Source: Candidatus Cloacimonadota bacterium | GTDB taxonomy: Bacteria > Cloacimonadota > Cloacimonadia > Cloacimonadales > JAIOQZ01 | NCBI GenBank assembly: GCA_021106755.1 | Contig: JAIOTM010000203.1 | Location: forward strand, 1-6,044 | Direction of reading: 5' to 3' | Length of the DNA stretch: 6,044 bases | In this document: positions 1-6,044 of the stretch, piece by piece | Numbering within the stretch: position 1 is the first letter of the stretch | Layout of the letters: the number at the start of each line of letters is the position of its first letter | The notes under the pieces: generated by a model | Databases searched by the model: none | Told to the model about the DNA's origin: nothing | What the model saw: only the letters and a program-made list of their open reading frames with translations | Program-made: the position numbers and the translations under genes

Positions 1-288
1 AATGCGTAGCATTTCAGTTAAACAATCCCTTTGCCATTTGACATATTCATCGTGTGGAATATTGTCGCTGTAATGTGAATACCCTTTGATTAAAGCTGCA
101 TTGGACCATTTCCCACCTCTTCCACATTTCATTCCATTTCCTGTTGAATTTTTTAGGTTATACGGAGGTGATGTTACGACTAAATCTATGCACCCATCGG
201 GTAGTTGTTTCATGACACTTACAGTATCTCCACAAATAAATTTGTCTAAAAAATCATCAGGATAAGTTAGCTTTTTATTTTCTGGCAT
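1..288 (-). CDS. DNA methyltransferase (N4-cytosine or N6-adenine), N-terminal part, cut by window edge
   Basis: Reading the minus strand from the ATG at 288 gives 96 uninterrupted codons that run off the left edge. The protein begins MPENKKLTYP and has FICGD at residues 17-21, then a hydrophobic IDLVV stretch leading into TSPPYN at 39-44. That S/D-P-P-Y motif (motif IV) is the catalytic loop of amino-methyltransferases, which move a methyl group from S-adenosylmethionine to adenine N6 or cytosine N4 in DNA. Motif IV so near the N-terminus is known for the class in which the catalytic region precedes the AdoMet-binding FxGxG motif (beta-type, N6_N4_Mtase family); the FxGxG part would lie outside the window. 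SPPY is common in N4-cytosine enzymes but also occurs in adenine enzymes, so the base is undecided. A Shine-Dalgarno-like AAAGAG (300-295 on the minus strand) lies 6 bases before the ATG. The gene may belong to a restriction-modification system continuing to the left, or be an orphan methylase. The family is secure, the specificity unknown. Confidence 0.87.
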   Translation of the reverse strand, partial: MPENKKLTYPDDFLDKFICGDTVSVMKQLPDGCIDLVVTSPPYNLKNSTGNGMKCGRGGKWSNAALIKGYSHYSDNIPHDEYVKWQRDCLTEMLRI

Positions 289-525
289 ATCATTCTCTTT
301 GTCTTACAATAATCAACAGTAATCTGCATCATATCCAATACTTATTTCCTAATATGTTGTTCACGTATAATCAAAAAATAAATTCTATTACTCAATATAT
401 TCTCTATTCTACATGTCAATAAAAATATATTATCCTGCATCATTATGAAATAAAATGAGATAAACTGCGACAAATCTTTCAAATGTGAGGTGATTCTACC
501 GTTTCTCTATACCGGTTTTTATTTG
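289..525. other. AT-rich intergenic gap between the ABC-F gene and the methyltransferase
   Basis: These 237 bases hold no ORF that I can support. Composition is extreme: 45 G/C among the 180 bases at 301-480 (25%). Because both flanking genes read leftward, the gap is the 3' flank of the ABC-F gene and the promoter region of the methyltransferase. On the minus strand there is a perfect TTGACA (complement of 414-419), with TATATT 14 bases further on, a spacing too short for a good sigma-70 site; several other AT-rich hexamers could serve instead, so no single promoter can be fixed. No convincing terminator for the ABC-F gene is visible on the minus strand, so read-through into the methyltransferase is possible. 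Confidence 0.5.
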
Positions 526-2409
526 CTATCTGTAATTGGATTTCGTCTCCAACTCATCCCAGCGTTCGTAGAGTTTTGTTAACCTGATTTCCGCTTCTTC
601 CTGTTCGGTTGTAATTGAGCGAAAATCGATAGCTCTCAAAGTAGCGGCATCTTCCTCTATCTGCCGGGTAAGTTCTTCCAGACGTGCTTCGAGAGTGTGA
701 ATTTGCTCTTCGATGTCGGCTTTTTCCCGTTTTTCATTGAAAGTAAGTTTATTCCGGCGTACTTTAACGCGAGTATCTTTAGAAACAGCTTTTTCGGTGG
801 CTTCTTCTTCGCGGTATCTTTTAACCAGCAGGTAATCGGAGTAATTTCCGGGAAATTTGACTATTCTGTCATCTTCAAAGATGAAAAGGTAGTCTGCGAT
901 TCTGTCTAAGAAATATCTATCGTGTGAAACAATCAGCACACAGCCTTTAAAGGCATCGAGATAATCTTCTAACAGCTCCAGAGTACGGATGTCTAGATCG
1001 TTAGTCGGCTCGTCGAGAATAATGAAATTCGCACCAAACATCAAAGATTTTAATAGGTAGAGTCGCTTACACTCGCCACCTGAAAGCGTGTTTATTTTTG
1101 CCTGCTGTTTCTTGTCGTCAAAGAGGAAACGATTCAGCATAACACTGGCAGAATGAAGTTCGCCATCGGCGGTGCGAATGTTATCGGCGTGCTCTCTGAT
1201 GTAATCTATTACTCTGATATTCCGGTCGAAATTGTCAGCTTCCTGACGAAAATAAGCAAACTTAGTATTCAGACCTATTTTCACTGAACCTTTACTTACT
1301 TCGAGTTTACCTGTAATAATATCCAGCAACGTTGTTTTTCCGCACCCATTCTGCCCTACAATTCCTATCCTGTCGTGATTCTGGAACAGGTAGCTGAAAT
1401 TGTGCAGTAACTGACGATTATCGTACTCTTTTTCAATACCTCTAATTTCTAAAATGGTTTTACCCATACGGTGAGTCTGAAAGGAGATGTCGAGTTCCTG
1501 ATTCTCCACGAGATAAGATTTATCAATCAGTTCCATAACCCGGTCGAGATGATTTTTAGGTTTACTTGTTCTCGCTCTGGCACCCCGTTTCAGCCATTTC
1601 ATCTCTTTTTGCAGTTGAGCCTGCCGCCTGGTCTCTTTCCGCTGAAGATCAACAATTTCCAATTCTTTCTGTTTTAGATAGAACGAGTAGTTACCATCGA
1701 ACAGACGAATATGATTGTGGTCTATCTCCATAATCCGGCTCGAAATATCATCCAGAAAATAGCGGTCGTGGGTAACAAACACCATAGCTCCGTTGAAATT
1801 TTTAAGATAATCCTGAAGCCACTCAATAGTTGGAATATCAAGATGATTTGTCGGCTCATCAAGAATCAGCAAGTCAGCATCCTGCATAAGGACACGAGCA
1901 AGGTCTATCCGCCGTTTTTCTCCGCCGGAAAGATTTCGTACAGAGCAATCAGGATTTTTTATCCCTAATTGAGATAGAAACATTTTAGCTTTGCGTTCTA
2001 ACTCCCAGCCTCCTGTTGCTTCTATCTCGTTTGTAAGTTCCCTGTAGTATTCCAGAAGCTCAACTGTCGCGTTTACTTCCAGTTTCCGGAGCAGACGATG
2101 ATACCGACGCAGTAGCCGGAATCCTGGATTATCGCTGTAATAAATCTGGTCATAAACTGACAGATTCTGGTCAAGAAACGGATTCTGCGGTAGGTAGCCA
2201 ACAACCAGGCCTGTGCGGGAAATCGCTTCACCCCCATCTGAAACAATGTTGCCTGTAAGAATTTTAAGCAACGTACTTTTACCGCAACCGTTTTCACCGA
2301 TGAGTCCAATCTTGTCTCCGGCGTGAATACCAAAAGACTCATCCCGGAACAGCGTTTTATCGGGATATGTTTTCGTCAGATTGCTTATTGAGATTAAGAT
2401 TTCGCTCAT
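526..2409 (-). CDS. uup: ABC-F family ATP-binding protein, Uup type
   Basis: A 627-residue soluble protein with two ABC ATPase domains and no membrane segment, the layout of the ABC-F family, whose members act on ribosomes (or, for Uup, also in DNA/replication-intermediate processing) rather than in transport. Domain 1 has Walker A GENGCGKST (38-46), signature LSGGE (160-164), Walker B ending D184-E185 and H-loop His214. Domain 2 has Walker A GQNGCGKTT (352-360), LSGGE (442-446), D466-E467 and His496. Both sites keep the catalytic Glu, so both should hydrolyse ATP. The interdomain linker (about 240-315) contains the basic WLKRGARARTSKPK segment (272-285), as in Uup. The C-terminus (about 552-627) starts KLTFNEKRE and is a charged, heptad-like coiled coil ending near RWDEL, matching the DNA/RNA-binding tail that separates Uup from EttA-like members. 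The start ATG is preceded by only a weak GAGATA-like site. The gene is divergent from pfk. Family certain; Uup subtype likely. Confidence 0.93.
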   Translation of the reverse strand: MSEILISISNLTKTYPDKTLFRDESFGIHAGDKIGLIGENGCGKSTLLKILTGNIVSDGGEAISRTGLVVGYLPQNPFLDQNLSVYDQIYYSDNPGFRLLRRYHRLLRKLEVNATVELLEYYRELTNEIEATGGWELERKAKMFLSQLGIKNPDCSVRNLSGGEKRRIDLARVLMQDADLLILDEPTNHLDIPTIEWLQDYLKNFNGAMVFVTHDRYFLDDISSRIMEIDHNHIRLFDGNYSFYLKQKELEIVDLQRKETRRQAQLQKEMKWLKRGARARTSKPKNHLDRVMELIDKSYLVENQELDISFQTHRMGKTILEIRGIEKEYDNRQLLHNFSYLFQNHDRIGIVGQNGCGKTTLLDIITGKLEVSKGSVKIGLNTKFAYFRQEADNFDRNIRVIDYIREHADNIRTADGELHSASVMLNRFLFDDKKQQAKINTLSGGECKRLYLLKSLMFGANFIILDEPTNDLDIRTLELLEDYLDAFKGCVLIVSHDRYFLDRIADYLFIFEDDRIVKFPGNYSDYLLVKRYREEEATEKAVSKDTRVKVRRNKLTFNEKREKADIEEQIHTLEARLEELTRQIEEDAATLRAIDFRSITTEQEEAEIRLTKLYERWDELETKSNYR

Positions 2410-2534
2410 GTGCTTATCTCAAGCCAGTTGTGTTTGCGGTCAAGAAAAAGGGAGAAACAGGATAAATTACTTGCGTGATTTATAGGCGAAATGTAAACTT
2501 ACAAAAACAGATTTTTGAAAACATTGAGGTAGTT
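2410..2534. promoter_or_regulatory. Divergent promoter region between uup and pfk
   Basis: These 125 bases separate two divergent starts, so promoters for both genes should lie here. For pfk the best plus-strand candidate is TTGCGT (2471-2476), 17 bases, then TAAACT (2494-2499), with TG directly before the -10; it would give a leader of roughly 30 bases before the ATG at 2535. For uup a minus-strand TATAAA (complement of 2479-2484) is a possible -10, but no good -35 is visible. The two candidates overlap, so the genes could compete for polymerase. This is read by eye from hexamer matches only; I see no clear operator or riboswitch. Confidence 0.35.
2526..2530 (+). promoter_or_regulatory. Ribosome binding site that fixes the pfk start
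   Basis: GAGGT lies 4 bases before the ATG at 2535. The reading frame stays open upstream to a GTG at 2475, but that codon has no purine-rich site in front of it, and the 20 extra residues precede the point where phosphofructokinases normally begin. The ATG at 2535 is therefore preferred. Confidence 0.7.
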
Positions 2535-3653
2535 ATGAGAAAAAAACGTGTGTTAGTAGTAACCGGAGGAGGAGATTGCCCTGGCTTGAATGCGGTTATC
2601 CGTGGTATTGTAAAACGGGCACATCGGGAGAGAAACTGGTCTGTAATTGGTAGCATCGAAGCTTTTGATGGAGTTCTGCGGGAGCCTATGGAACTTGTGA
2701 ATCTTACTCTGACACGCACAGCAGGTATTCATGTAAAAGGCGGAACAATTATCCGAACAACTAACAAAGGCGGACCATTTAAGTGGCCTGTAAAAGACAA
2801 AGATGGTAATTGGATTTCTGTTGACAGGTCTGACGATTTGCTCATGAAACTTCAATACAATAACATAGATAGTGTTATCAGTATCGGCGGGGATGGCTCA
2901 CAAAGAATTTCGCAACAGCTTTTTGAAAAAGGATGTCCCATTATTGGTGTGCCCAAAACCATAGATAACGATTTGATGGCAACGGATTTCACCTTTGGTT
3001 TCCTCACCGCTGTTGATATTGCTTCCGATGCTGTTGACAAGCTGGTTTCAACTGCCGAAAGCCATAACCGGACAATGATTCTCGAAGTGATGGGACGCGA
3101 TGCAGGCTGGATTGCTATCTATGCCGCAATCGCTGGTGGTGCCGAAATTTGCCTGATACCTGAAATTCCTTACGACATCGACATTCTCGTTGAAACTATC
3201 CGGCAACGTTACCAACATGGCAGAACATTCTGCAATATAGTAATTGCCGAGGGAGCTACTTCAACCGAGGGAGAACAAACTTACACAGAATCAGATGAAG
3301 TAGGTTACGAAAACAAGAAACTCGGCGGAGCGGGAATGCGTCTTATGGAGGAGTTGAAACAACACGGTCTGGAAGTAGATATGCGGGTTTCCATTCTTGG
3401 GCATTTACAACGCGGGGGAACACCATGTGCCTTTGATCGGGTACTGGCTACCCAGTTCGGGGTAAAAGCTTTTGAATTGGTTCTTGAGGAGAAATGGGGT
3501 CACATGGTTGCTTACAGGCATCCAGATATTGTAGCCGTTCAATTGCAGGAAGCTATTGAAGCTCTCAATTATGTAAAACCAGATTCTAACATTATCGCTA
3601 CAGCCCGGGGAGTTGGAATGTGCCTCGGAGATAAACTGATTACGACCTATTAA
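2535..3653 (+). CDS. pfkA: 6-phosphofructokinase, probably ATP-dependent
   Basis: This enzyme phosphorylates fructose 6-phosphate to fructose 1,6-bisphosphate, the committing step of glycolysis, in the cytoplasm. From the ATG at 2535 the protein has 372 residues: GGGDCPG (11-17, phosphoryl-donor loop), GGDGS (118-122), PKTIDND (140-146, catalytic Asp144), MGRDAG (186-191), PEIPYD (209-214) and HLQRGGTP (290-297, sugar-phosphate site). In the E. coli numbering used for this family, residue 104 is Gly here (Gly121), as in ATP enzymes, whereas residue 124 is Lys (Lys141), as in pyrophosphate enzymes. This mixed pair is known from the long-chain group III type, where Gly104 goes with ATP use, so ATP is inferred. 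It is longer than the roughly 320-residue E. coli enzyme, partly because of the insert near 80-100. A longer GTG-started form (from 2475, 392 residues) is possible but unlikely. No terminator is seen before the peptidase gene. Confidence 0.93.
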   Translation: MRKKRVLVVTGGGDCPGLNAVIRGIVKRAHRERNWSVIGSIEAFDGVLREPMELVNLTLTRTAGIHVKGGTIIRTTNKGGPFKWPVKDKDGNWISVDRSDDLLMKLQYNNIDSVISIGGDGSQRISQQLFEKGCPIIGVPKTIDNDLMATDFTFGFLTAVDIASDAVDKLVSTAESHNRTMILEVMGRDAGWIAIYAAIAGGAEICLIPEIPYDIDILVETIRQRYQHGRTFCNIVIAEGATSTEGEQTYTESDEVGYENKKLGGAGMRLMEELKQHGLEVDMRVSILGHLQRGGTPCAFDRVLATQFGVKAFELVLEEKWGHMVAYRHPDIVAVQLQEAIEALNYVKPDSNIIATARGVGMCLGDKLITTY

Positions 3654-3709
3654 TGCTTCTCATTAATTTTCTGATTGCATGTTATTGGTTCAATTGGTAG
3701 GATTGCTTT

Positions 3710-4378
3710 ATGTCTGTAAAAATAATTGTCGTTGCCTGTGTTGTCCTGATGCTGTTGATAACCGCGTTTTTCTTTCGGGAAAATCTTCGGTTGAGAAACG
3801 CGCAGGAAACAGCTCTTAACAAACCAGAAACTATTCACCAGGATTTAAGCAGTAACGAAAGTATTTTCTCTGACAGCCTTGCAATTATTGAGTTACTGAA
3901 AAGGTACTCTTCGCTGGCGGGAAATTCTCTTCTGCAGATGAATACAGATATGACTATTGGACAAATAAAGAAAGAAGCAGAGCTATACCAGCTAAAAAAA
4001 AGGCTTTTACCTGATACTTGTCCGGTACCACCAGAAACGCCTGTGAGTCAGGTGTTTTCCTCTCAGCATGAGGGAATTGATTTTCCTCTGCCGCTTCGTA
4101 GCCCAATTGTCAGTGCTGCCGCTGGCGTGATTGATTCCATTGGCACAGACCGATTTTTCGGACGTTGGGTGTTAATAAGACATCTGAATGGTTATACTAC
4201 ATTTTACGCACATCTGGATTCCGTATTACACCAACGAGGACAATTTGTTAAGAAAGGAGAACAAATAGCTCTCAGCGGGAACACAGGCAACAGCACAGAC
4301 CCGCATTTGCATTTTGAAATCCGATTTCTCAGAGAACGGTTGAACCCGGCTGGAATGATGCAGTTGAAAGTACATTAA
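3710..4378 (+). CDS. Membrane-anchored M23 (LytM-type) metallopeptidase
   Basis: A 222-residue protein with one hydrophobic segment (about 4-22) after a lysine near the N-terminus, which looks like an uncleaved signal anchor, then a linker of about 90 residues without clear fold, then a C-terminal M23 domain (about 112-215). The zinc site is complete: His120 and Asp124 in HEGIDF, and His201 in PHLHFE; the other family histidines, His168 in YAHL and His199, are also kept. M23 enzymes of this type cut peptide crosslinks in peptidoglycan; with all the key residues present, an active endopeptidase is more likely than a regulatory NlpD/EnvC-like pseudo-enzyme. The domain would face the periplasm or cell exterior. 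There is no LysM, SH3 or long coiled coil, so it is a compact member. GGTAGGA (3696-3702) lies 7 bases before the ATG. It starts 56 bases after pfk on the same strand and may share its transcript; no functional link to glycolysis is evident. Confidence 0.9.
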   Translation: MSVKIIVVACVVLMLLITAFFFRENLRLRNAQETALNKPETIHQDLSSNESIFSDSLAIIELLKRYSSLAGNSLLQMNTDMTIGQIKKEAELYQLKKRLLPDTCPVPPETPVSQVFSSQHEGIDFPLPLRSPIVSAAAGVIDSIGTDRFFGRWVLIRHLNGYTTFYAHLDSVLHQRGQFVKKGEQIALSGNTGNSTDPHLHFEIRFLRERLNPAGMMQLKVH

Positions 4379-4542
4379 TTACACATTCAGTAGCTATTTT
4401 CAACTTGAAAAGCCTGTCTTACAATCTATCCATAGGATTAGTTGAACAGACACATAGGTTCGCTTCTGCAAGATAAAGGCTTTAACATCCATAAGTTAAC
4501 AAGTGTAGATATCTTCGTAGAATGACTGCGATTCGATTTATA

Positions 4543-4571
4543 TTGACACACCCCCTGTCTTCGGATTTAGC
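4543..4571 (+). promoter_or_regulatory. Candidate sigma-70-like promoter for the aminotransferase
   Basis: A perfect TTGACA (4543-4548) is followed 17 bases later by TTTAGC (4566-4571), a weak -10 match. The AT-rich run just after it (4574-4590) and the position about 30 bases before the ribosome binding site fit a promoter, but the -10 is poor and the call rests mainly on the -35 hexamer. Confidence 0.3.
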
Positions 4572-4593
4572 AGTTTAATAATTATAAAAAGAT

Positions 4594-4599
4594 GGAGGT
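4594..4599 (+). promoter_or_regulatory. Strong ribosome binding site of the aminotransferase
   Basis: GGAGGT lies 5 bases before the ATG at 4605. It is the best Shine-Dalgarno match in the window and fixes the start; it suggests efficient translation compared with the weaker sites of the other genes. Confidence 0.8.
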
Positions 4600-4604
4600 T
4601 TAAG

Positions 4605-5846
4605 ATGTCAGACAAACTCGTTTATGGTAATATCGGCAGTGAAATGGCAATGGATATGGAAAGCCGCTACGGCGCGCATAATTATCACCCAATGCCAGTT
4701 GTTATCGCCAAAGGAGAAGGACCTTTTGTCTGGGACCCGGAAGGCAAACGCTACTTTGATTTTCTTTCTGCTTACTCAGCCGTCAACCAAGGTCATTGCC
4801 ACCCGAAAATTATTAAGGCACTGACTGATCAGGCACAAGTACTTACACTCACATCCAGAGCATTCTATAACAATAAACTTGGTGAGTACGAAAAATTCAT
4901 CACAGACTTTTTTGGTTATGACATGGTTCTGCCCATGAATACCGGCGTTGAAGGGGTAGAAACAGCCCTGAAACTTGCCCGCAAATGGAGCTATAATGTT
5001 AAAGGCATCCCGGAAAATCAGGCAAAGATAATAGTCTGCGAAAACAATTTCCATGGACGCACCCTTGCCGTTATTTCAGCGTCAACAGACCCGGACGCTT
5101 ACAAAGGCTATGGACCATACTTACCAGGCTTTGTAAAAATACCTTACAACGATACAGCCGCATTGCAAAAAGTACTGGAAGAAGACGCTGCTAATATCGC
5201 AGCCTTTCTCGTTGAGCCAATTCAGGGCGAAGCAGGTGTTTTCGTGCCGGATGAAGGCTACCTCAAAAAATGTTTCGACCTTTGTAAACAGAACAATGTG
5301 CTTTTTATCGCTGATGAAGTACAGACAGGAATAGCCCGAACAGGTAAGCTTCTCGCTGTTGAATACGACAACGTGAAACCAGATGTGCTTATACTTGGCA
5401 AAGCTATATCAGGCGGCGTATTACCGGTTTCGGCAGTACTTGCCAACAAAGAAATAATGTTAGTTATCAAGCCCGGGGAGCATGGCTCCACTTTTGGTGG
5501 ATTCCCGCTTGCCTGCACTGTAGCAACTGCCGCCCTTAAAGTTATCCGCGATGAAAATCTTATTGAGCATGCCTATGAATCAGGGAAGTACCTGCGCGAA
5601 GAACTCAATAAAATAAATCATCCTATGTTGAAATTGGTTCGTGGACGCGGACTCTTAGACGCAATTGTTATTGAACCTAAAGATGGTATTGAAGCGTGGG
5701 ATGTATGCCTCAAACTTAAAGAGAAGGGACTGCTGGCAAAGCCAACTCACCGCCATATTATCCGTTTCGCACCACCGCTTGTTATCACAAAAGAGCAACT
5801 TACTGAAGCAATCAATATTATCAAGTCAGTGTTTGCTGAATTGTAA
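4605..5846 (+). CDS. rocD: Ornithine aminotransferase (ornithine--oxo-acid transaminase)
   Basis: A PLP enzyme of the class III aminotransferases that moves the delta-amino group of L-ornithine to 2-oxoglutarate, giving glutamate semialdehyde and glutamate; it joins arginine/ornithine breakdown to proline and glutamate. The 413 residues are full length for a cytoplasmic bacterial form. Visible landmarks: [11 protein letters not shown] (22-32), [15 protein letters not shown] (53-67), [11 protein letters not shown] (111-121), HGRTL (150-154), [10 protein letters not shown] (203-212), IADEVQTG (235-242) with Asp237 for the PLP ring nitrogen, LGKAISGG (264-271) with Lys266 as Schiff-base lysine, and [10 protein letters not shown] (294-303). 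The substrate-side residues of human OAT have counterparts: Tyr55 as Tyr27, Tyr85 as Tyr57, Arg180 as Arg152, Glu235 as Glu209. This separates it from acetylornithine and GABA aminotransferases. A strong GGAGGT precedes the start and a hairpin follows the stop, so it looks like a single-gene unit. No arginase, proC or rocA lies in the window. Confidence 0.95.
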   Translation: MSDKLVYGNIGSEMAMDMESRYGAHNYHPMPVVIAKGEGPFVWDPEGKRYFDFLSAYSAVNQGHCHPKIIKALTDQAQVLTLTSRAFYNNKLGEYEKFITDFFGYDMVLPMNTGVEGVETALKLARKWSYNVKGIPENQAKIIVCENNFHGRTLAVISASTDPDAYKGYGPYLPGFVKIPYNDTAALQKVLEEDAANIAAFLVEPIQGEAGVFVPDEGYLKKCFDLCKQNNVLFIADEVQTGIARTGKLLAVEYDNVKPDVLILGKAISGGVLPVSAVLANKEIMLVIKPGEHGSTFGGFPLACTVATAALKVIRDENLIEHAYESGKYLREELNKINHPMLKLVRGRGLLDAIVIEPKDGIEAWDVCLKLKEKGLLAKPTHRHIIRFAPPLVITKEQLTEAINIIKSVFAEL

Positions 5847-5869
5847 TAATAGAAACCACTTACATTTGA

Positions 5870-5895
5870 AAACAGCTCCCGTAAGGGGGCTGTTT
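5870..5895 (+). terminator. Intrinsic terminator after ornithine aminotransferase
   Basis: AAACAGCTCCC (5870-5880), loop GTAA (5881-5884), GGGGGCTGTTT (5885-5895) form an uninterrupted 11-base-pair stem with one G-T wobble pair (5877/5888) and a GNRA-type tetraloop. It begins 23 bases after the stop codon. The downstream T tract is weak (TTTCTGTTT), but the A-rich left arm and T-rich right arm mean it could also act in the opposite direction. No other gene end lies nearby on the minus strand within the window. Confidence 0.8.
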
Positions 5896-6044
5896 CTGTT
5901 TAGAAAATTACTTCTGAGATAATTGGTGACAGCTATTGTCGTGTCAAGCATCAGGTGTCGGTCTCTTTTGTAGGGGCAATCCCTTCAGGCAGTGTGAAAA
6001 CAAAAGACGACCATAAAAAAAAGCTCAGAATAACATATAAAGTG
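5896..6044. other. Non-coding tail to the right edge
   Basis: These 149 bases contain no gene I can support. A short hairpin, AGGG-GCAAT-CCCT (5972-5984), sits in a GTAGGGGCAATCCCTT context that resembles one arm of the dispersed palindromic elements seen in many bacterial intergenic regions; a matching second arm is not present. A GTG at 5994 opens a 17-codon frame that is still open at the window end, too little to call a gene. Confidence 0.35.

Larger units (their letters stand above)
4379..4604. other. Intergenic gap before ornithine aminotransferase
   Basis: These 226 bases have no supportable gene. Near the start is a 15-base palindrome, TTTTCAA-C-TTGAAAA (4397-4411). Its one-base centre and lack of GC make it a poor terminator, though it could be a protein-binding site. 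No other hairpin followed by a T-run was found, so how the pfk-peptidase transcript ends is unclear. The right end carries the candidate promoter and ribosome binding site of the aminotransferase. Confidence 0.45.

Noticed and set aside
498..520. ACCG ... CGGT followed by five T on the plus strand, as a terminator beside uup
   Set aside because: The stem has only 4 base pairs with an 11-base loop, and the T-run is on the plus strand, whereas uup is transcribed on the minus strand.
2073..2342. An 89-codon minus-strand frame inside the uup gene
   Set aside because: It overlaps the first ATPase domain in another frame, shows no family motif and has no reason to be expressed.
2475..2534. N-terminal extension of pfk from GTG 2475
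   Set aside because: It has no ribosome binding site, lies before the normal family start, and a good GAGGT precedes ATG 2535.
3685..3698. Direct repeat ATTGGT-tc-ATTGGT between pfk and the peptidase gene
   Set aside because: Two 6-base copies in an AT-rich gap are expected by chance, and the second overlaps the ribosome binding site.
5258..5518. An 86-codon minus-strand frame inside the aminotransferase gene
   Set aside because: It lies opposite the PLP-lysine region of rocD, has low-complexity Ser/Pro-rich content and no recognisable domain.
1..6044. CRISPR array, tRNA, rRNA, insertion sequence or toxin-antitoxin pair
   Set aside because: No regularly spaced repeats, cloverleaf pattern, transposase motif or paired small genes were seen on either strand by eye.

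Overview
The window is a stretch of bacterial chromosome with four complete protein genes and the start of a fifth. I see no rRNA, tRNA, CRISPR array, insertion sequence or phage gene. The organism cannot be named from this sequence. The genes look bacterial, coding regions have moderate GC (29/60 and 30/60 in two pfk stretches I counted) and the genes carry recognisable Shine-Dalgarno sites. The phosphofructokinase is of the GGGDCPG / PKTIDND type, and the ornithine aminotransferase is of the type shared by many bacteria and eukaryotes. A Gram-negative member of a little-cultured lineage is a guess only.

Layout. Minus strand, 1-288: the N-terminal 96 codons of a DNA methyltransferase with a TSPPYN catalytic motif, cut by the left edge. 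289-525: a very AT-rich gap (45 G/C in the 180 bases 301-480) that should hold the methyltransferase promoter. Minus strand, 526-2409: a complete Uup-type ABC-F ATPase. 2410-2534: a short divergent promoter region. Plus strand: a phosphofructokinase (2535-3653, start chosen from its ribosome binding site), then 56 bases later a small membrane-anchored M23 metallopeptidase (3710-4378). After a 226-base gap comes ornithine aminotransferase (4605-5846), followed by a clear hairpin terminator (5870-5895) and a non-coding tail to the right edge.

How the genes fit together. They do not form one recognisable pathway. pfk (glycolysis) and the M23 peptidase (cell wall) are close enough to share a transcript. 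The aminotransferase has its own strong ribosome binding site, a candidate promoter and its own terminator, so it looks like a single-gene unit linking ornithine/arginine breakdown to glutamate and proline metabolism. The ABC-F protein (ribosome or DNA associated) reads away from pfk. The methyltransferase lies downstream of it on the same strand after the AT-rich gap, and may be the edge of a restriction-modification locus lying to the left.

I found no convincing undescribed system. The points most worth a second look are the mixed active-site signature of the phosphofructokinase (Gly at the ATP-type position, Lys at the PPi-type position), the truncated methyltransferase with its AT-rich flank, and the short repeat-like tail at the right edge.
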